Source: CAZJBS01 sp964544475
GTDB taxonomy: Bacteria > CLD3 > SB21
DNA: 64,000 bases
Direction of reading: 5' to 3'
Assembly (NCBI GenBank): GCA_964544475.1
Contig: CAZJBS010000009.1
Coordinates: 42,381-106,380, forward strand
Shown: in pieces, positions 26,298-35,484 of the stretch
Numbering within the stretch: position 1 is the first letter of the stretch
How the letters are laid out: each line of letters opens with the position of its first letter
Program-made: the position numbers and the translations under genes
The notes under the pieces: generated by a model
What the model was told of the DNA's origin: nothing
The model's database searches: none
The model's input: the letters and a program-made list of their open reading frames with translations, nothing else

Positions 26298-27155
26298 ATG
26301 GCACGAATCAAGATGCGGATTAACAGCCGCGAGGACCAGTCGATCGAAAGGTACTTGGAGGAAATTAACAAAGTTCCACTATTGAAGCCGGACGAGGAAA
26401 TCGATCTGGCCAAAAGAATCAAGAAGAACGACAAGGAAGCTCTCAAGAAACTCGTTGAAGCCAATCTGCGATTTGTGGTCAGTGTCGCCAAGGACTATCA
26501 GAACCAGGGCCTGCCATTGAGCGACCTCATCAACGAAGGCAACCTCGGTCTCATGAAGGCCGCGGAACGGTTCGATGAAACCCGTGGTTTCAAGTTCATT
26601 TCTTACGCCGTGTGGTGGATCCGGCAGTCCATCCTTCAGGCCATAGCAGAGCATTCCCGTATCGTCCGGCTCCCGCTCAACCGCGTGGGCATGCTGAACA
26701 AAATCGGCAAGGCTTATAACGAGCTCGAGCAGGAATTCGAACGTGAGCCGAGCACCGAGGAAATTGCCACCGAACTCGAGATCAAAGATTATGACGTTTC
26801 GGATGCTTTACGAATCTCAAAACGTCATTTGTCCCTGGATGCACCTCTGCAGGAAGACGAAAAGAGTGTCCTGATGGACACCGTACCGGACAAGGTCAAC
26901 CCCTTGCCGGACGATATGCTGATGTCGGAGTCCTTGCGCAAGGATATCGAGAATACGCTGGCATCGCTTAGTGAGCGGGAGGCGAAGATCATCAAGTTGT
27001 ATTTCGGATTGGGCATCGAACGATCGCTGACGTTGGAGGAGATCGGGGAGGAATTCCAACTGACGCGCGAGCGGGTCCGGCAAATCAAGGAGAAGGCGAT
27101 CAACCGCCTGCGGCATAAGTCCCGCAGCAAAGCCCTCCGTGCATATTTGGGCTAA
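26298..27155 (+). CDS. rpoD: Primary RNA polymerase sigma factor, short RpoD (sigma70 group)
   Basis: This 285-residue sigma factor has region 1.2 (SIERYLEEINKVPLL), region 2 with DLINEGNLGLMKAAERFDETRGFKF and the -10 recognition helix SYAVWWIRQSI, region 3, and region 4 with TLEEIGEEFQLTRERVRQIKEKAINRLR. Region 1.1 and the large nonconserved insert of proteobacterial RpoD are missing. This short layout is the normal primary sigma factor in Bacteroidetes, Chlorobi and relatives, and is the best taxonomic marker in the window. GAGG lies just before the ATG. A terminator follows at 27165. Confidence 0.94.
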   Translation: MARIKMRINSREDQSIERYLEEINKVPLLKPDEEIDLAKRIKKNDKEALKKLVEANLRFVVSVAKDYQNQGLPLSDLINEGNLGLMKAAERFDETRGFKFISYAVWWIRQSILQAIAEHSRIVRLPLNRVGMLNKIGKAYNELEQEFEREPSTEEIATELEIKDYDVSDALRISKRHLSLDAPLQEDEKSVLMDTVPDKVNPLPDDMLMSESLRKDIENTLASLSEREAKIIKLYFGLGIERSLTLEEIGEEFQLTRERVRQIKEKAINRLRHKSRSKALRAYLG

Positions 27156-27164
27156 TGACTAGAA

Positions 27165-27198
27165 GCAGCCTGCGCCGCGCGTGCAGGCTGTTACTTTT
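27165..27198 (+). terminator. Intrinsic terminator after rpoD
   Basis: CAGCCTGC at 27166-27173 pairs with GCAGGCTG at 27183-27190 around a GC-rich 9-nt loop, followed by TTACTTTT. It sits 10 bases after the stop and 9 bases before the dGTPase start, so it may only partly stop transcription into the next gene. Confidence 0.7.
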
Positions 27199-27206
27199 GG
27201 AGAACC

Positions 27207-28544
27207 ATGGCTACGGCTGATGTGCTACAGAGAGAGACCCTCTTCTTTGAAAGGGGGCGCGAATATGTCGAGGAGTGGGAAGAAAAATATCTGGCGCCCT
27301 ATGCCTGCCGATCCAGGGACCGTCACACCACGCGACTCAACACGGAAATGCACGATGCGCACCGCACGGCCTTTCAACGGGACCGCGACCGGATCATCTA
27401 TTCCAATTCGTTCCGGAACCTGAGCGACAAACGGCAGGTCCTTGTCGAGCAAAACAGCGAGCACAACCGAAGCCGGCTCACCCACACGGTCGAAGTGGTT
27501 CAAGTATCCAAAACGATCTGCAAGGCCATGGGCCTCAACGAAGACCTGGCCGAAGCCATTGCTCTGGGTCACGATATCGGTCATCCGCCCTTCGGCCATA
27601 CCGGCGAATGCGTGCTGGACAGGATTCTCAATGGCGAAGATGATGTGGAAGGCACTCTGGAACGCCGGGATGTCGGAGGCTTCAAACACAACTACCAGAG
27701 CCTGCGGGTTGTCGATATCATCGAAAAGAAATATGGCTACGATGGTCTTAATCTCACCGCGGTGGTTCGAGAGGGTATTCTAAAGCACACAAGCACCCGG
27801 TGTGAACGGTATTCGTATCCGGACATGAATCTGGATCAACTCCACGCGGAATTCCTGATGCCGCTGACTCTGGAGGGGCAGGTGGCGGCCATAGCGGACG
27901 AAATCGCCCAAAGAACATTTGACCTCGAAGACGCACTCAAAGCCCATTACATCGATCTCCGGGACATACGGGAGTTGAAGCTCGTTCAGGATGTTGAGGC
28001 CATGTGCGGTTTGTCCGCTCTCCTGCCTGACCATCCCGATGAATACATCAACACGCTGATCAGCAGTCTCGTGCGCATACTTGTCAATGATGTCATTCAG
28101 AACACCATCCGGCGGGTGGAGGAATTCTGTTCACGGAAACAGCGTCGGACGGATTTTGACGAATGGCTTGTCATTTTCAGTCTTGATGTCAATCGAAAGC
28201 AGAATGAATTGGACTCGTTCCTGCAACGGGAGTTGGGCAATAACTTTGACATGAACCGGGTCAACAAGAAGAGCGAAAAGGTCATCCGCAAACTCTTCAA
28301 GGCCTATTACACGAATCCGTTGCAGATGAGTGACAAGTTCCTAGAAAAGTATACACATCGCGCGGTTGGTCCTGATTTTCGACTTCGAAAAGTGGCTCAG
28401 AAAGCGGTCACCGAAAGAATCAGGTCGTTCCAGCAGGATCCGTTGTACGTTCGGCACATCGTGGACTATATCGGCAGTATGACGGACAGTTATGCGGTTC
28501 AGGAATACAAGGCGATTTACATACCTGAAATTACGAGGTTATAA
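27207..28544 (+). CDS. Deoxyguanosinetriphosphate triphosphohydrolase-like HD protein
   Basis: The 445-residue protein is a dGTPase of the HD superfamily, which releases triphosphate from dNTPs. It has FQRDRDRIIYSNSFRNLSDKRQV at the N-terminus (the R.K.QV pattern of the family), SRLTHTVEVVQVS with the first histidine, and GHDIGHPPFGHTGE with H122 and D123. The Asp in the helix near VVREGILKH completes the site. Its length and RLTHT motif fit the type 2 dGTPases of non-proteobacteria. GGAG lies 7 bases before the ATG. Two smaller genes follow closely on the same strand. Confidence 0.92.
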   Translation: MATADVLQRETLFFERGREYVEEWEEKYLAPYACRSRDRHTTRLNTEMHDAHRTAFQRDRDRIIYSNSFRNLSDKRQVLVEQNSEHNRSRLTHTVEVVQVSKTICKAMGLNEDLAEAIALGHDIGHPPFGHTGECVLDRILNGEDDVEGTLERRDVGGFKHNYQSLRVVDIIEKKYGYDGLNLTAVVREGILKHTSTRCERYSYPDMNLDQLHAEFLMPLTLEGQVAAIADEIAQRTFDLEDALKAHYIDLRDIRELKLVQDVEAMCGLSALLPDHPDEYINTLISSLVRILVNDVIQNTIRRVEEFCSRKQRRTDFDEWLVIFSLDVNRKQNELDSFLQRELGNNFDMNRVNKKSEKVIRKLFKAYYTNPLQMSDKFLEKYTHRAVGPDFRLRKVAQKAVTERIRSFQQDPLYVRHIVDYIGSMTDSYAVQEYKAIYIPEITRL

Positions 28545-28559
28545 CCAGGAGGCTGGGTT

Positions 28560-28751
28560 ATGGATGCGGGATTTCCAAAGTGTTTGAAGTGCGAACGCGG
28601 CGTTTTGGTGCCTTTGTCGGACTACGGCAGAGACGGCGCCAGCATTCATTACAAAGCGTGGGTTTGCACCAATCCCGACTGCGGCTTCAACCTTCGGATT
28701 GACAATGGCGAACTGGGCATGGGAAAGAAGCTGGCTCATACCGAGCGCTGA
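28560..28751 (+). CDS. Small zinc-ribbon protein, 63 residues
   Basis: The protein has two cysteine pairs, CLKC (C8, C11) and CTNPDC (C36, C41), spaced like a zinc ribbon. The C-terminus is short and charged. An AGGAGG site lies 7 bases before the ATG, which is strong support for translation. It lies 15 bases after the dGTPase gene and 21 bases before the YbbR gene, so it is probably the middle member of an operon. Its function is unknown; nucleic-acid or protein contact is the usual role of such ribbons. Confidence 0.72.
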   Translation: MDAGFPKCLKCERGVLVPLSDYGRDGASIHYKAWVCTNPDCGFNLRIDNGELGMGKKLAHTER

Positions 28752-28772
28752 GATGTCTCTTCGCACAACATT

Positions 28773-29714
28773 ATGAAGATTCTCAAGAGTTATCGGACAT
28801 TCGTTTTTTCCGTTTTCGTAGCCTTTTTCCTGTGGTTTTATGTAAAGTCATCATCCCGTTTTCAGCAGACCATCTCCATTCCCTTGCAGGTTGTCAATGT
28901 CAAAGAGGGTTTTGGTGTTGTGTCGGCATTGCCATCTGAAGTGCCTGTAATCTTTGAAGGAGACGGACGCACGCTATTGGGGCTGAAGTATGTCTACGAT
29001 ATTCGGTTTCAACTGGACATGGCCCAGATCAAAGAGGACCAGGCGATTGTTCTAGGGGAGCGCCTGGAAAGCGTCATCCTACCGGCCAATGTACCGGCCA
29101 GAGTCATGGCCGTCACGTCTCATGACACCATCCGCGTGAGGTATGAACGCTTGGTTGAAAAGAAGATACCCATACGACCTCAGATTGAAGTTTCATGCGC
29201 CCCGGGCTATGTCGCGGTCGGTTCGTTCAGAGTAAGGCCGGACTCGTTGCTGGTTTCCTGCCCGGTCAGCTTCGCCGATAGCATTTCGGGACTCCCGACC
29301 GAAAAACTTGTCTTGGATGAACTCAGCCAAGACAGATCGGTCACAGTAGCCCTTGGTGTCAAGCCATCATCCCGGGTCCGCTTTGTTGAAACCGAAGTGG
29401 CGATCGACGTGGACATTCAGCCGCTGGGCGAGATGGTTATGGATAACCTGCCTGTGCGGCTTGTCAATGTGCCCGAGGGCATGCGCGTTGTCGTCCAGCC
29501 GTCCACGTATTCCATTCGAATTCGTGGCGGAATAGACTTTCTTTCAACGCTGTCACGTGACAGCATTCAGGTTATTATTGACTACGAGGCCGAACAAAAA
29601 CTGAATCGAATTGTACCCATGGTCGATGTCAGGGCTCCGTCGGATATTCGATGGAGTCAGATTACGCCGTCCCGTTTCAACCTGGTGCTCGTGGACGAAA
29701 CGCCTCTGCCGTGA
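28773..29714 (+). CDS. YbbR-domain (CdaR-like) membrane-anchored protein
   Basis: The 313-residue protein has one N-terminal membrane helix (FVFSVFVAFFLWFYVKSS) and then repeated YbbR units of about 80 residues, each with a PV.V..V..G..V pattern, for example IPLQVVNVKEGFGVVSALPSEVPV and LPVRLVNVPEGMRVVVQPSTY. In many bacteria such a protein (CdaR) is paired with the diadenylate cyclase CdaA and modulates c-di-AMP synthesis. No cyclase gene is adjacent here. Downstream tsaD starts 1 base past its stop, so the two are one transcript. Confidence 0.85.
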   Translation: MKILKSYRTFVFSVFVAFFLWFYVKSSSRFQQTISIPLQVVNVKEGFGVVSALPSEVPVIFEGDGRTLLGLKYVYDIRFQLDMAQIKEDQAIVLGERLESVILPANVPARVMAVTSHDTIRVRYERLVEKKIPIRPQIEVSCAPGYVAVGSFRVRPDSLLVSCPVSFADSISGLPTEKLVLDELSQDRSVTVALGVKPSSRVRFVETEVAIDVDIQPLGEMVMDNLPVRLVNVPEGMRVVVQPSTYSIRIRGGIDFLSTLSRDSIQVIIDYEAEQKLNRIVPMVDVRAPSDIRWSQITPSRFNLVLVDETPLP

Positions 29715-29715
29715 T

Positions 29716-30738
29716 ATGACGATCCTCGGCATAGAGACCTCTTGTGATGACACTTCGGTGGCCGTATTGTCGGACTCATCAGTGTTGTCCAACCTGGTTT
29801 CTTCGCAAGTTGGCGGCCATCATTTCGGTGGCATTGTGCCGGAACTTGCCGCCAGAGCTCACCAAGCCAATCTCCTGCCTGTGGTTCGCGTTGCATTGGC
29901 AGAATCCGGGGTGACGAAAAGGCAGATTGACCTTGTCTGCGTCACCAGTGGTCCCGGGCTGATCGGGAGTTTGATGGTGGGGGTTCAATTTGCCAAGGGA
30001 CTTGCCTATTCGATCGGCGCGCCGTTGATAGGCGTTCACCACATGGAAGCCCATTTTCTGGCCGCTTTCATCGGGGACCATCGGGTGGAATTTCCATTCA
30101 TCGCCCTGATCGTATCCGGCGGCCACACCCTTCTGGTGAAAGCCGAGGCTCTCGGCGACTATGCTGTGTTGGGTGAAACCAGGGATGATGCAGCCGGGGA
30201 GTGTTTTGACAAAGTGGCCCGCTTCATCGGTCTGGAGCCCCAACCCGGAAGCCTGATGGCCGGGCCCGTCATCGATCGGCTGGCCGCATCAGGTGACCGG
30301 CAGTTTGTCAATTTTCCGCGACCCATGTTGCGTTCGGATGACCTGAATTTCAGCTTCAGCGGACTTAAGACAGCCGTGATCAACTGCGTGAATCAAGAAC
30401 CCAGGGCCACCCGATCTGAGGAATACGTGCGCCACATCTGTGCATCATTCCAGGAAGCCGTCGTGGATGTTTTGACGGAGAAGGCGATGAAGGCCTGCCG
30501 TCAGTATGGGATACCGCGGCTGGTTTTGTGCGGTGGAGTGGCCGCCAATTCAAGACTTAGGGAACGCATGCAGAACATGGCCAAGGATTCCGACTTCGTT
30601 TTGGTCATCCCACCAAGGCATTTTTGTACGGACAATGCCGCCATGATCGCATGGACGGGATGGCTGTACCATAGGAGTGGGCAGGAGTCACCGTCGGTGG
30701 TACCACAGGCTTCACTGGCGCTTGGTCAGCAAAAATAA
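29716..30738 (+). CDS. tsaD: tRNA N6-adenosine threonylcarbamoyltransferase TsaD
   Basis: TsaD transfers the threonylcarbamoyl group to A37 of ANN-decoding tRNAs and works with TsaB, TsaC and TsaE. The 340-residue protein has LGIETSCDDTSVAVL at the start, GGIVPELAARAH, TSGPGLIGSLMVG, the metal-binding HHMEAH motif (H..EAH), FIALIVSGGHT, GETRDDAAGECFDK and the C-terminal VLCGGVAANSRLR. The ATG at 29716 directly follows the YbbR stop codon. The open frame upstream of it belongs to the shadow of the YbbR gene. Confidence 0.97.
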   Translation: MTILGIETSCDDTSVAVLSDSSVLSNLVSSQVGGHHFGGIVPELAARAHQANLLPVVRVALAESGVTKRQIDLVCVTSGPGLIGSLMVGVQFAKGLAYSIGAPLIGVHHMEAHFLAAFIGDHRVEFPFIALIVSGGHTLLVKAEALGDYAVLGETRDDAAGECFDKVARFIGLEPQPGSLMAGPVIDRLAASGDRQFVNFPRPMLRSDDLNFSFSGLKTAVINCVNQEPRATRSEEYVRHICASFQEAVVDVLTEKAMKACRQYGIPRLVLCGGVAANSRLRERMQNMAKDSDFVLVIPPRHFCTDNAAMIAWTGWLYHRSGQESPSVVPQASLALGQQK

Positions 30739-30819
30739 GTCTTGCGTTGCCGTGGCCTTTCTTCTAACTTAGCCCAAGTTATTGCAAATTTTACTGTTGA
30801 TACTTCATCAGAGGTGACA

Positions 30820-32895
30820 TTGTTCAGAAAAGTTCTTGTATTATGTCTGATGGCTCTGTTGGGTTGCGAATCCCCCAAGGCGCCGACCTTTTTCACCCGC
30901 CTGACCATCCCATTCAGCAAAGACATGTTCGACATTTATGACCTTCGCGACGAGATCGAAGGTAGCAAGGATTCCATTCGGCTGGTCATTCTAAATGATT
31001 CGGTCTTAATTGACATCAGCCGGGCTGTGGACCCCGTCAAAGTGGAGGACAATCTCTCGGCCGATCCGACGTCGGACTCGACGGAAGGCAGTGTCAACAA
31101 TGATTTGACGTTTCTCGAGGAGATATCCCAGGACATGTCATTGGGGACGCTTGCGCCACCAGCCATACGCAATCTCCATGGTCAGACGGTGCCCATTCCA
31201 CCGTTCAGTTTTGCCGATGCTTCCGTGGCGATTGGTTTCGATTCTCTGGTGTCCGCGGGTGCCGTGTCCGGCACGATCACCGCCACGGTTACCAATGGGA
31301 TACCAGTGACGTTTGATTCGCTCGTCTATCGGTTGGTGGATCTAAATGGACCGGACACGATCGCGAGTTTCACCTTTCTGGAATTGGATCCCAATGAGAC
31401 TCAGAGCCGGTCCTTCACCATTCCATATGATCCGGAATCGCCGGTGAATGTCAATAGTCCGATCCATGTCTATGCCTCAGGCCATTCGACCGGGTCGAAT
31501 GGCACACCGGTATTCGTGGACACATCGGATGGGATTCACATGCGAATGGGTTTTGATTTGATTTGCCGCAATATTACAGGGCTGATTCAACCCCAGGTCC
31601 TTGTCCGAACGGATTCGGTCAAGTCGACAAGCAACTCCCTGATTGACTCGGCGAGAATATCCCAGGGGCAGATCACGTTCCAGGTCCGTAATAATGACTT
31701 TCCCGTCGGGGCGACGATTGACTACGTATCTCCGGATTTCATAGCCGGAAATGGGGCCAGTCTGTCAGGAACCATTGCCATTCCATCGGTTCCGGGTGAT
31801 ACAACGCCTCGCTACACCATCGTTTTGGATGGATACACCCTGCGTCCATCCAGGCCGGCCACCATTGGCAATCAGTATTTCTATTTTTCTTATGTCCTGT
31901 CGAGCGAAGGATCATCCGTTCCGATCACTATTCAAAACAATCAGGGCGTTGTAGTGACGTCCACGATCGACACGATGAAGTTCGATTGGATATCGGGGAC
32001 GCTCGCGGAGGAGACCATCGATATTTCACCACGATCCGAGGCCATCAGTATCGAGGACATTGACAGCATCACCCTGACGGCGGCTTACCTTGAAATTATT
32101 GCCGAACATAACATTCAATTTCCGATAGCCCTCGATCTGAACATCCTTGGCAAGAAATCATCGACCCAGCAGCAGCGGACCGTCCATGTGGTGGGCGATT
32201 TTCAACGCTATACAGGGCCTCTCGGCGGCTCCCGCCGGGACACGATCAGGACGGGAAGCGCCCAATCTGACGAAATCGCCCAGCTATTCAACATCCTTCC
32301 GGATTCCATCACCGCGTCCGGATCCGCCGTCATTGGCGATGCGCTGCAAAGCGGAACGGTAACCCGAAATGATTCGATCAAAGTGACCTTGTCCATCAGG
32401 GCCCCGATGGTCTTTTCACTTCCCAATGATTCGACGCGCAATATCATCCGGCCGAAGCCAAGAAAGATGGACCTGAGCGATCGCGTCCAGGAACTTCTGG
32501 CGGACAATGTCGAAAGCGTCAATATGACCGGCCACATTGAGAACCATTTTCCGGTCGGCGTCGAAGTGCAGTTTTTTATCGACACCGTGGCCCGATCCGA
32601 TTCGGCGTTTTATGATTCTGCGGTTTTTGTCTATCCGCAAATACCCTTGCGTATCAGCAAAGCGACGACGCATCCTGTGTCCGGATTGGTTACGGCCCCG
32701 ACCATCAAAGAGTTGGATTTGCCGTTGGATCAATCGGAATACGAATGGTTGTTCAACTCACGGGCTGAGAAGTACCGAGGGTTGCGGATTCGTCTCCTTG
32801 GCACCGGGGGTACCGTGAAAGTTTCTTCCCGGGATCATGTGAAGATCAATACGGATTTTGAAGTGGAACTCAAAGTGGACGAGAATCTCCCATGA
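30820..32895 (+). CDS. Large beta-rich lipoprotein coupled to a PorV-like protein
   Basis: I choose the TTG at 30820, 5 bases after CAGAGG, which gives a clean lipoprotein signal with lipobox ALLGC at about residues 12-16. The open frame continues upstream without such support. The mature ~675 residues are poor in cysteine and rich in Ser, Thr, Asp and Ile, with many short beta-strand-like segments and several DSI/DSV steps, as in secreted beta-sandwich proteins. I recognise no named domain. The gene overlaps the next one by 4 bases (ATGA), so it probably works with that outer-membrane protein at the cell surface or in the periplasm. Confidence 0.65.
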   Translation: MFRKVLVLCLMALLGCESPKAPTFFTRLTIPFSKDMFDIYDLRDEIEGSKDSIRLVILNDSVLIDISRAVDPVKVEDNLSADPTSDSTEGSVNNDLTFLEEISQDMSLGTLAPPAIRNLHGQTVPIPPFSFADASVAIGFDSLVSAGAVSGTITATVTNGIPVTFDSLVYRLVDLNGPDTIASFTFLELDPNETQSRSFTIPYDPESPVNVNSPIHVYASGHSTGSNGTPVFVDTSDGIHMRMGFDLICRNITGLIQPQVLVRTDSVKSTSNSLIDSARISQGQITFQVRNNDFPVGATIDYVSPDFIAGNGASLSGTIAIPSVPGDTTPRYTIVLDGYTLRPSRPATIGNQYFYFSYVLSSEGSSVPITIQNNQGVVVTSTIDTMKFDWISGTLAEETIDISPRSEAISIEDIDSITLTAAYLEIIAEHNIQFPIALDLNILGKKSSTQQQRTVHVVGDFQRYTGPLGGSRRDTIRTGSAQSDEIAQLFNILPDSITASGSAVIGDALQSGTVTRNDSIKVTLSIRAPMVFSLPNDSTRNIIRPKPRKMDLSDRVQELLADNVESVNMTGHIENHFPVGVEVQFFIDTVARSDSAFYDSAVFVYPQIPLRISKATTHPVSGLVTAPTIKELDLPLDQSEYEWLFNSRAEKYRGLRIRLLGTGGTVKVSSRDHVKINTDFEVELKVDENLP

Positions 32896-34172
32896 TCATG
32901 CATCAACTTCTGAGACCATGGCTTCTCTTCATGACCCTGGTCCTGGCCATTACAAATCGTTCGATGGCCGGAGGTGATTCGGATACCAGGGCTGTCGGGT
33001 TGGCGCGTTCCGGAATGGCGCTTTCGGACCACACGGAGGCTTTCTATTGGAATCCGGCCAATCTTGGATTCAATAATCCTGCAAAGAAAAAGCCTCTGGT
33101 CGTAGACATTTTTTCTTTCGGGTTCCGAATGGCCAACAATGTGATTGGCATTTCAGAGTATAACAAGTACAATGGTAAGACTTGGACTAGAAATGACAAG
33201 CAAGATATTCTGAAGCTGTTCGGGTCGGACGACCACCTTGACTTGAGCATGGAGGGCGAAGCTCGGATTGGCGTTCGTTACATGAACTACTCTCTCAATA
33301 TCTATTCGGAAAGTTACGGATTTGCCCGAGCCCCAAAGTCGCTGTTTGAAATGGCCCTGAGTCCAGATGGATACCGGGTAGGAGGCGAAAGATTGGATGC
33401 CAGGGCCTCCGGATCCGGCCAAACGGGAATCACTTTTGCTGCATCGGCCGGGTATTCGGTGAAGAAATGGGTTCCGATCAAGTTCGATGACGTCACCGTA
33501 GGTCTGACGGCAAAGTATATCCGCGGATTATACCAGGGCACTCTCAAAGAGGCTTGGATCGTTATTGAAGAGTCCGACACGCTGACGACCCGGGGCCGTT
33601 ACAACATGTTGACGTCCCAAGGCGGTCACGGATTCGGCTTTGACCTTGGTCTGGCGGCCCGCATCAACAAGAAGTGGTCTGTGGGGCTCAGTTTTCAAAA
33701 CCTCGTAAGCGCCTTTTCCTGGAACGGGAAAAATGAAAAATCGTATGGTTCGTACGAGACAAAAACCAACAACCTCATTGACATCAAGGACAACACGACA
33801 AACGATTCCTCCGGGACGGTCAAGGCGAAGGCTTACGGCACGTACTATCCGATTTTGATTCGTGCCGGCGCAGCCTACCTATGGCGCAAGGATATCGTCC
33901 TGGTCGGGCAGGTGGAGCATTTCTTCAGGACAAAGTATGTCGGTGATCCATCTCCGCGCGTGGCGGTTGGAGCAGAGTTTCAGAAGTGGAAACACGTCGC
34001 ATTGCGAACAGGTATGTCGCTTGGAGGCGACAATCGGGGATTCAATATCGCCGGAGGCGCCGGATTTCTTTTTGGGAAGTGGATCATTGATATCGGAACG
34101 AACAATCTGGAGGGTATCGTACTGCTGCGCCGTTTTTCATTTTCGACCAATGTACGCCTGATGATTCGTTGA
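32892..34172 (+). CDS. PorV/PorQ-like outer-membrane beta-barrel protein
   Basis: The 426-residue protein has a signal peptide ending near SMAGG at about residue 26, followed by the family opening TRAVGLARSGMALSDHTEAFYWNPANLGF. The alternating strand pattern then continues to a C-terminal aromatic-ended strand (FSFSTNVRLMIR). The A-x-NPA element is the hallmark of PorV/PorQ and FadL-like barrels in FCB bacteria, where PorV serves in type IX secretion. Here the gene is translationally coupled to the upstream lipoprotein, which is not a usual T9SS layout. A general outer-membrane transport role is equally possible. Confidence 0.72.
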   Translation: MIMHQLLRPWLLFMTLVLAITNRSMAGGDSDTRAVGLARSGMALSDHTEAFYWNPANLGFNNPAKKKPLVVDIFSFGFRMANNVIGISEYNKYNGKTWTRNDKQDILKLFGSDDHLDLSMEGEARIGVRYMNYSLNIYSESYGFARAPKSLFEMALSPDGYRVGGERLDARASGSGQTGITFAASAGYSVKKWVPIKFDDVTVGLTAKYIRGLYQGTLKEAWIVIEESDTLTTRGRYNMLTSQGGHGFGFDLGLAARINKKWSVGLSFQNLVSAFSWNGKNEKSYGSYETKTNNLIDIKDNTTNDSSGTVKAKAYGTYYPILIRAGAAYLWRKDIVLVGQVEHFFRTKYVGDPSPRVAVGAEFQKWKHVALRTGMSLGGDNRGFNIAGGAGFLFGKWIIDIGTNNLEGIVLLRRFSFSTNVRLMIR

Positions 34173-34237
34173 GTCTTTGTCTGAACGATTCTGTTGTTAT
34201 TGTGCCCGCCGTTGCGTACCTTGTTCCAAGGTGGGTT

Positions 34238-34921
34238 ATGAAAATCGACCTTCACGTTCACTCCAAGTATTCCTTCGACAGCCAAAGCGAGCCCGAAGAG
34301 ATCATTGATCACGCCCTGCGTTGCGGTCTCGACGGTATTCTGATCACCGAACACAATTCCTTCGAAGTTTCCGAGCCCTGGGAGCAGTATGCGCGTGATG
34401 CCAGGCGAAACAAAGGCCTTTTGATACTCCGGGCCGTGGAGATATCGACGTCAAGCGACCATGTAATTGCTGTGGGTTTTGACGATGATTCATGGAATCC
34501 CTGGCGTGATTCTTCACAGCCCCGTTCGCTTTCCGGCGACGAAATCAATATGTATGAACTGCTTATCAAGCTGCACGCCATGGGTGGAGCCAGCATTGTG
34601 ACGCATCCGTGCCGTTTCCAGCGGCCATTCCGGATGCTGGAGGACTTTGAGAAAGCCAGGCACTTCACGACCGTGGAGGGTATCAACGGATTGTGCTCCG
34701 CCGAAGATAACTACCGGACCATTGAACAAATGCGGAAATGGAATCGATCCTACACCGGAGGATCAGACGCCCATACGCCGATCCAGGTTGGACGTGCCTT
34801 CACTGAATTTGCCCATCCTGTTTTTGACACCACTTCTCTTATTCAGGAATTAAAGGCCGGGGACTTTGTCGGGAAGTACGGGCAACAACAGGCTGCCAAC
34901 GTAATCCGAGATAGAGCCTGA
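34238..34921 (+). CDS. PHP-domain phosphoesterase
   Basis: The 227-residue protein has the PHP metal-binding motifs: DLHVHSKYS (H6, H8) at the start, ITEHNSFE near residue 40, a VEIS segment, THPCR near 125 and GGSDAHT near 175. This is the YciV/RNase AM-like class that hydrolyses small nucleotides or phosphodiesters. All four motif groups are intact. The ATG at 34238 is placed by the conserved start. The gene stands 65 bases after the PorV-like gene and converges with moaB. Confidence 0.85.
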   Translation: MKIDLHVHSKYSFDSQSEPEEIIDHALRCGLDGILITEHNSFEVSEPWEQYARDARRNKGLLILRAVEISTSSDHVIAVGFDDDSWNPWRDSSQPRSLSGDEINMYELLIKLHAMGGASIVTHPCRFQRPFRMLEDFEKARHFTTVEGINGLCSAEDNYRTIEQMRKWNRSYTGGSDAHTPIQVGRAFTEFAHPVFDTTSLIQELKAGDFVGKYGQQQAANVIRDRA

Positions 34922-34932
34922 TCTGGCTGACA

Positions 34933-35460
34933 TCATGGTTGGGGACGAAAGACCTTGACGATGTTGTCGTCGCATGTGAGGGAAGGCCCGCCAATGAGTT
35001 CAACACAATATGGGACGGCCGGGAATACGGCGTCGAGACATTCCCGGATGGCTTTCGGTTTGCCTGGAAGGTTGATGATCAGAGATCGCCCGCGAATGCC
35101 GGCCATCTGTCGTGATAAGATGGCTGTGGGAACGTTCCGCAGTGATACGGCTCTCATGACTTCACCGAACCCCGGTAACATCTTGTCACATACGGATTCG
35201 GTTGCTTCGGGGGTCACATCGCGAGGAGCTGGTCCCGTGCCTCCCGTGGTAATAATAACGGCGCAAGACTCTGTATCTGCCATTCTCATTAGTTCGTTTT
35301 CAATCGATGGCCGGTCGTCCGGTACGATTCGGTAGACGGGTTCCCACGTACTTATCAGGTATTCACGGAGGGTGGCCATGATCGCCGCTCCGGACTTATC
35401 CTCGTAAATGCCGGCGGAAGCCCTGTCGGAAGCCACCAAAATGCCTATTCGTACATTCAT
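34933..35460 (-). CDS. Molybdopterin adenylyltransferase-like protein (MoaB/MogA)
   Basis: The 175-residue protein has the MoaB/MogA pattern: ILVASDRAS.G.Y.D.SG at the start, the VIITTGGTGPAPRDVTPEA motif and the LPGFGEVMR segment with SRQMAGIRG and LIINLPGKPKAI. It should adenylate molybdopterin before metal insertion. Length and the single domain fit MogA/MoaB rather than MoeA. It lies 24 bases downstream of the cPGS-like GTPase gene on the same strand, so the two are likely co-transcribed. No molybdoenzyme is in the window. Confidence 0.9.
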   Translation of the reverse strand: MNVRIGILVASDRASAGIYEDKSGAAIMATLREYLISTWEPVYRIVPDDRPSIENELMRMADTESCAVIITTGGTGPAPRDVTPEATESVCDKMLPGFGEVMRAVSLRNVPTAILSRQMAGIRGRSLIINLPGKPKAIRECLDAVFPAVPYCVELIGGPSLTCDDNIVKVFRPQP

Positions 35461-35484
35461 CAGTTGTTGTGGTGTCAGGCGAAA

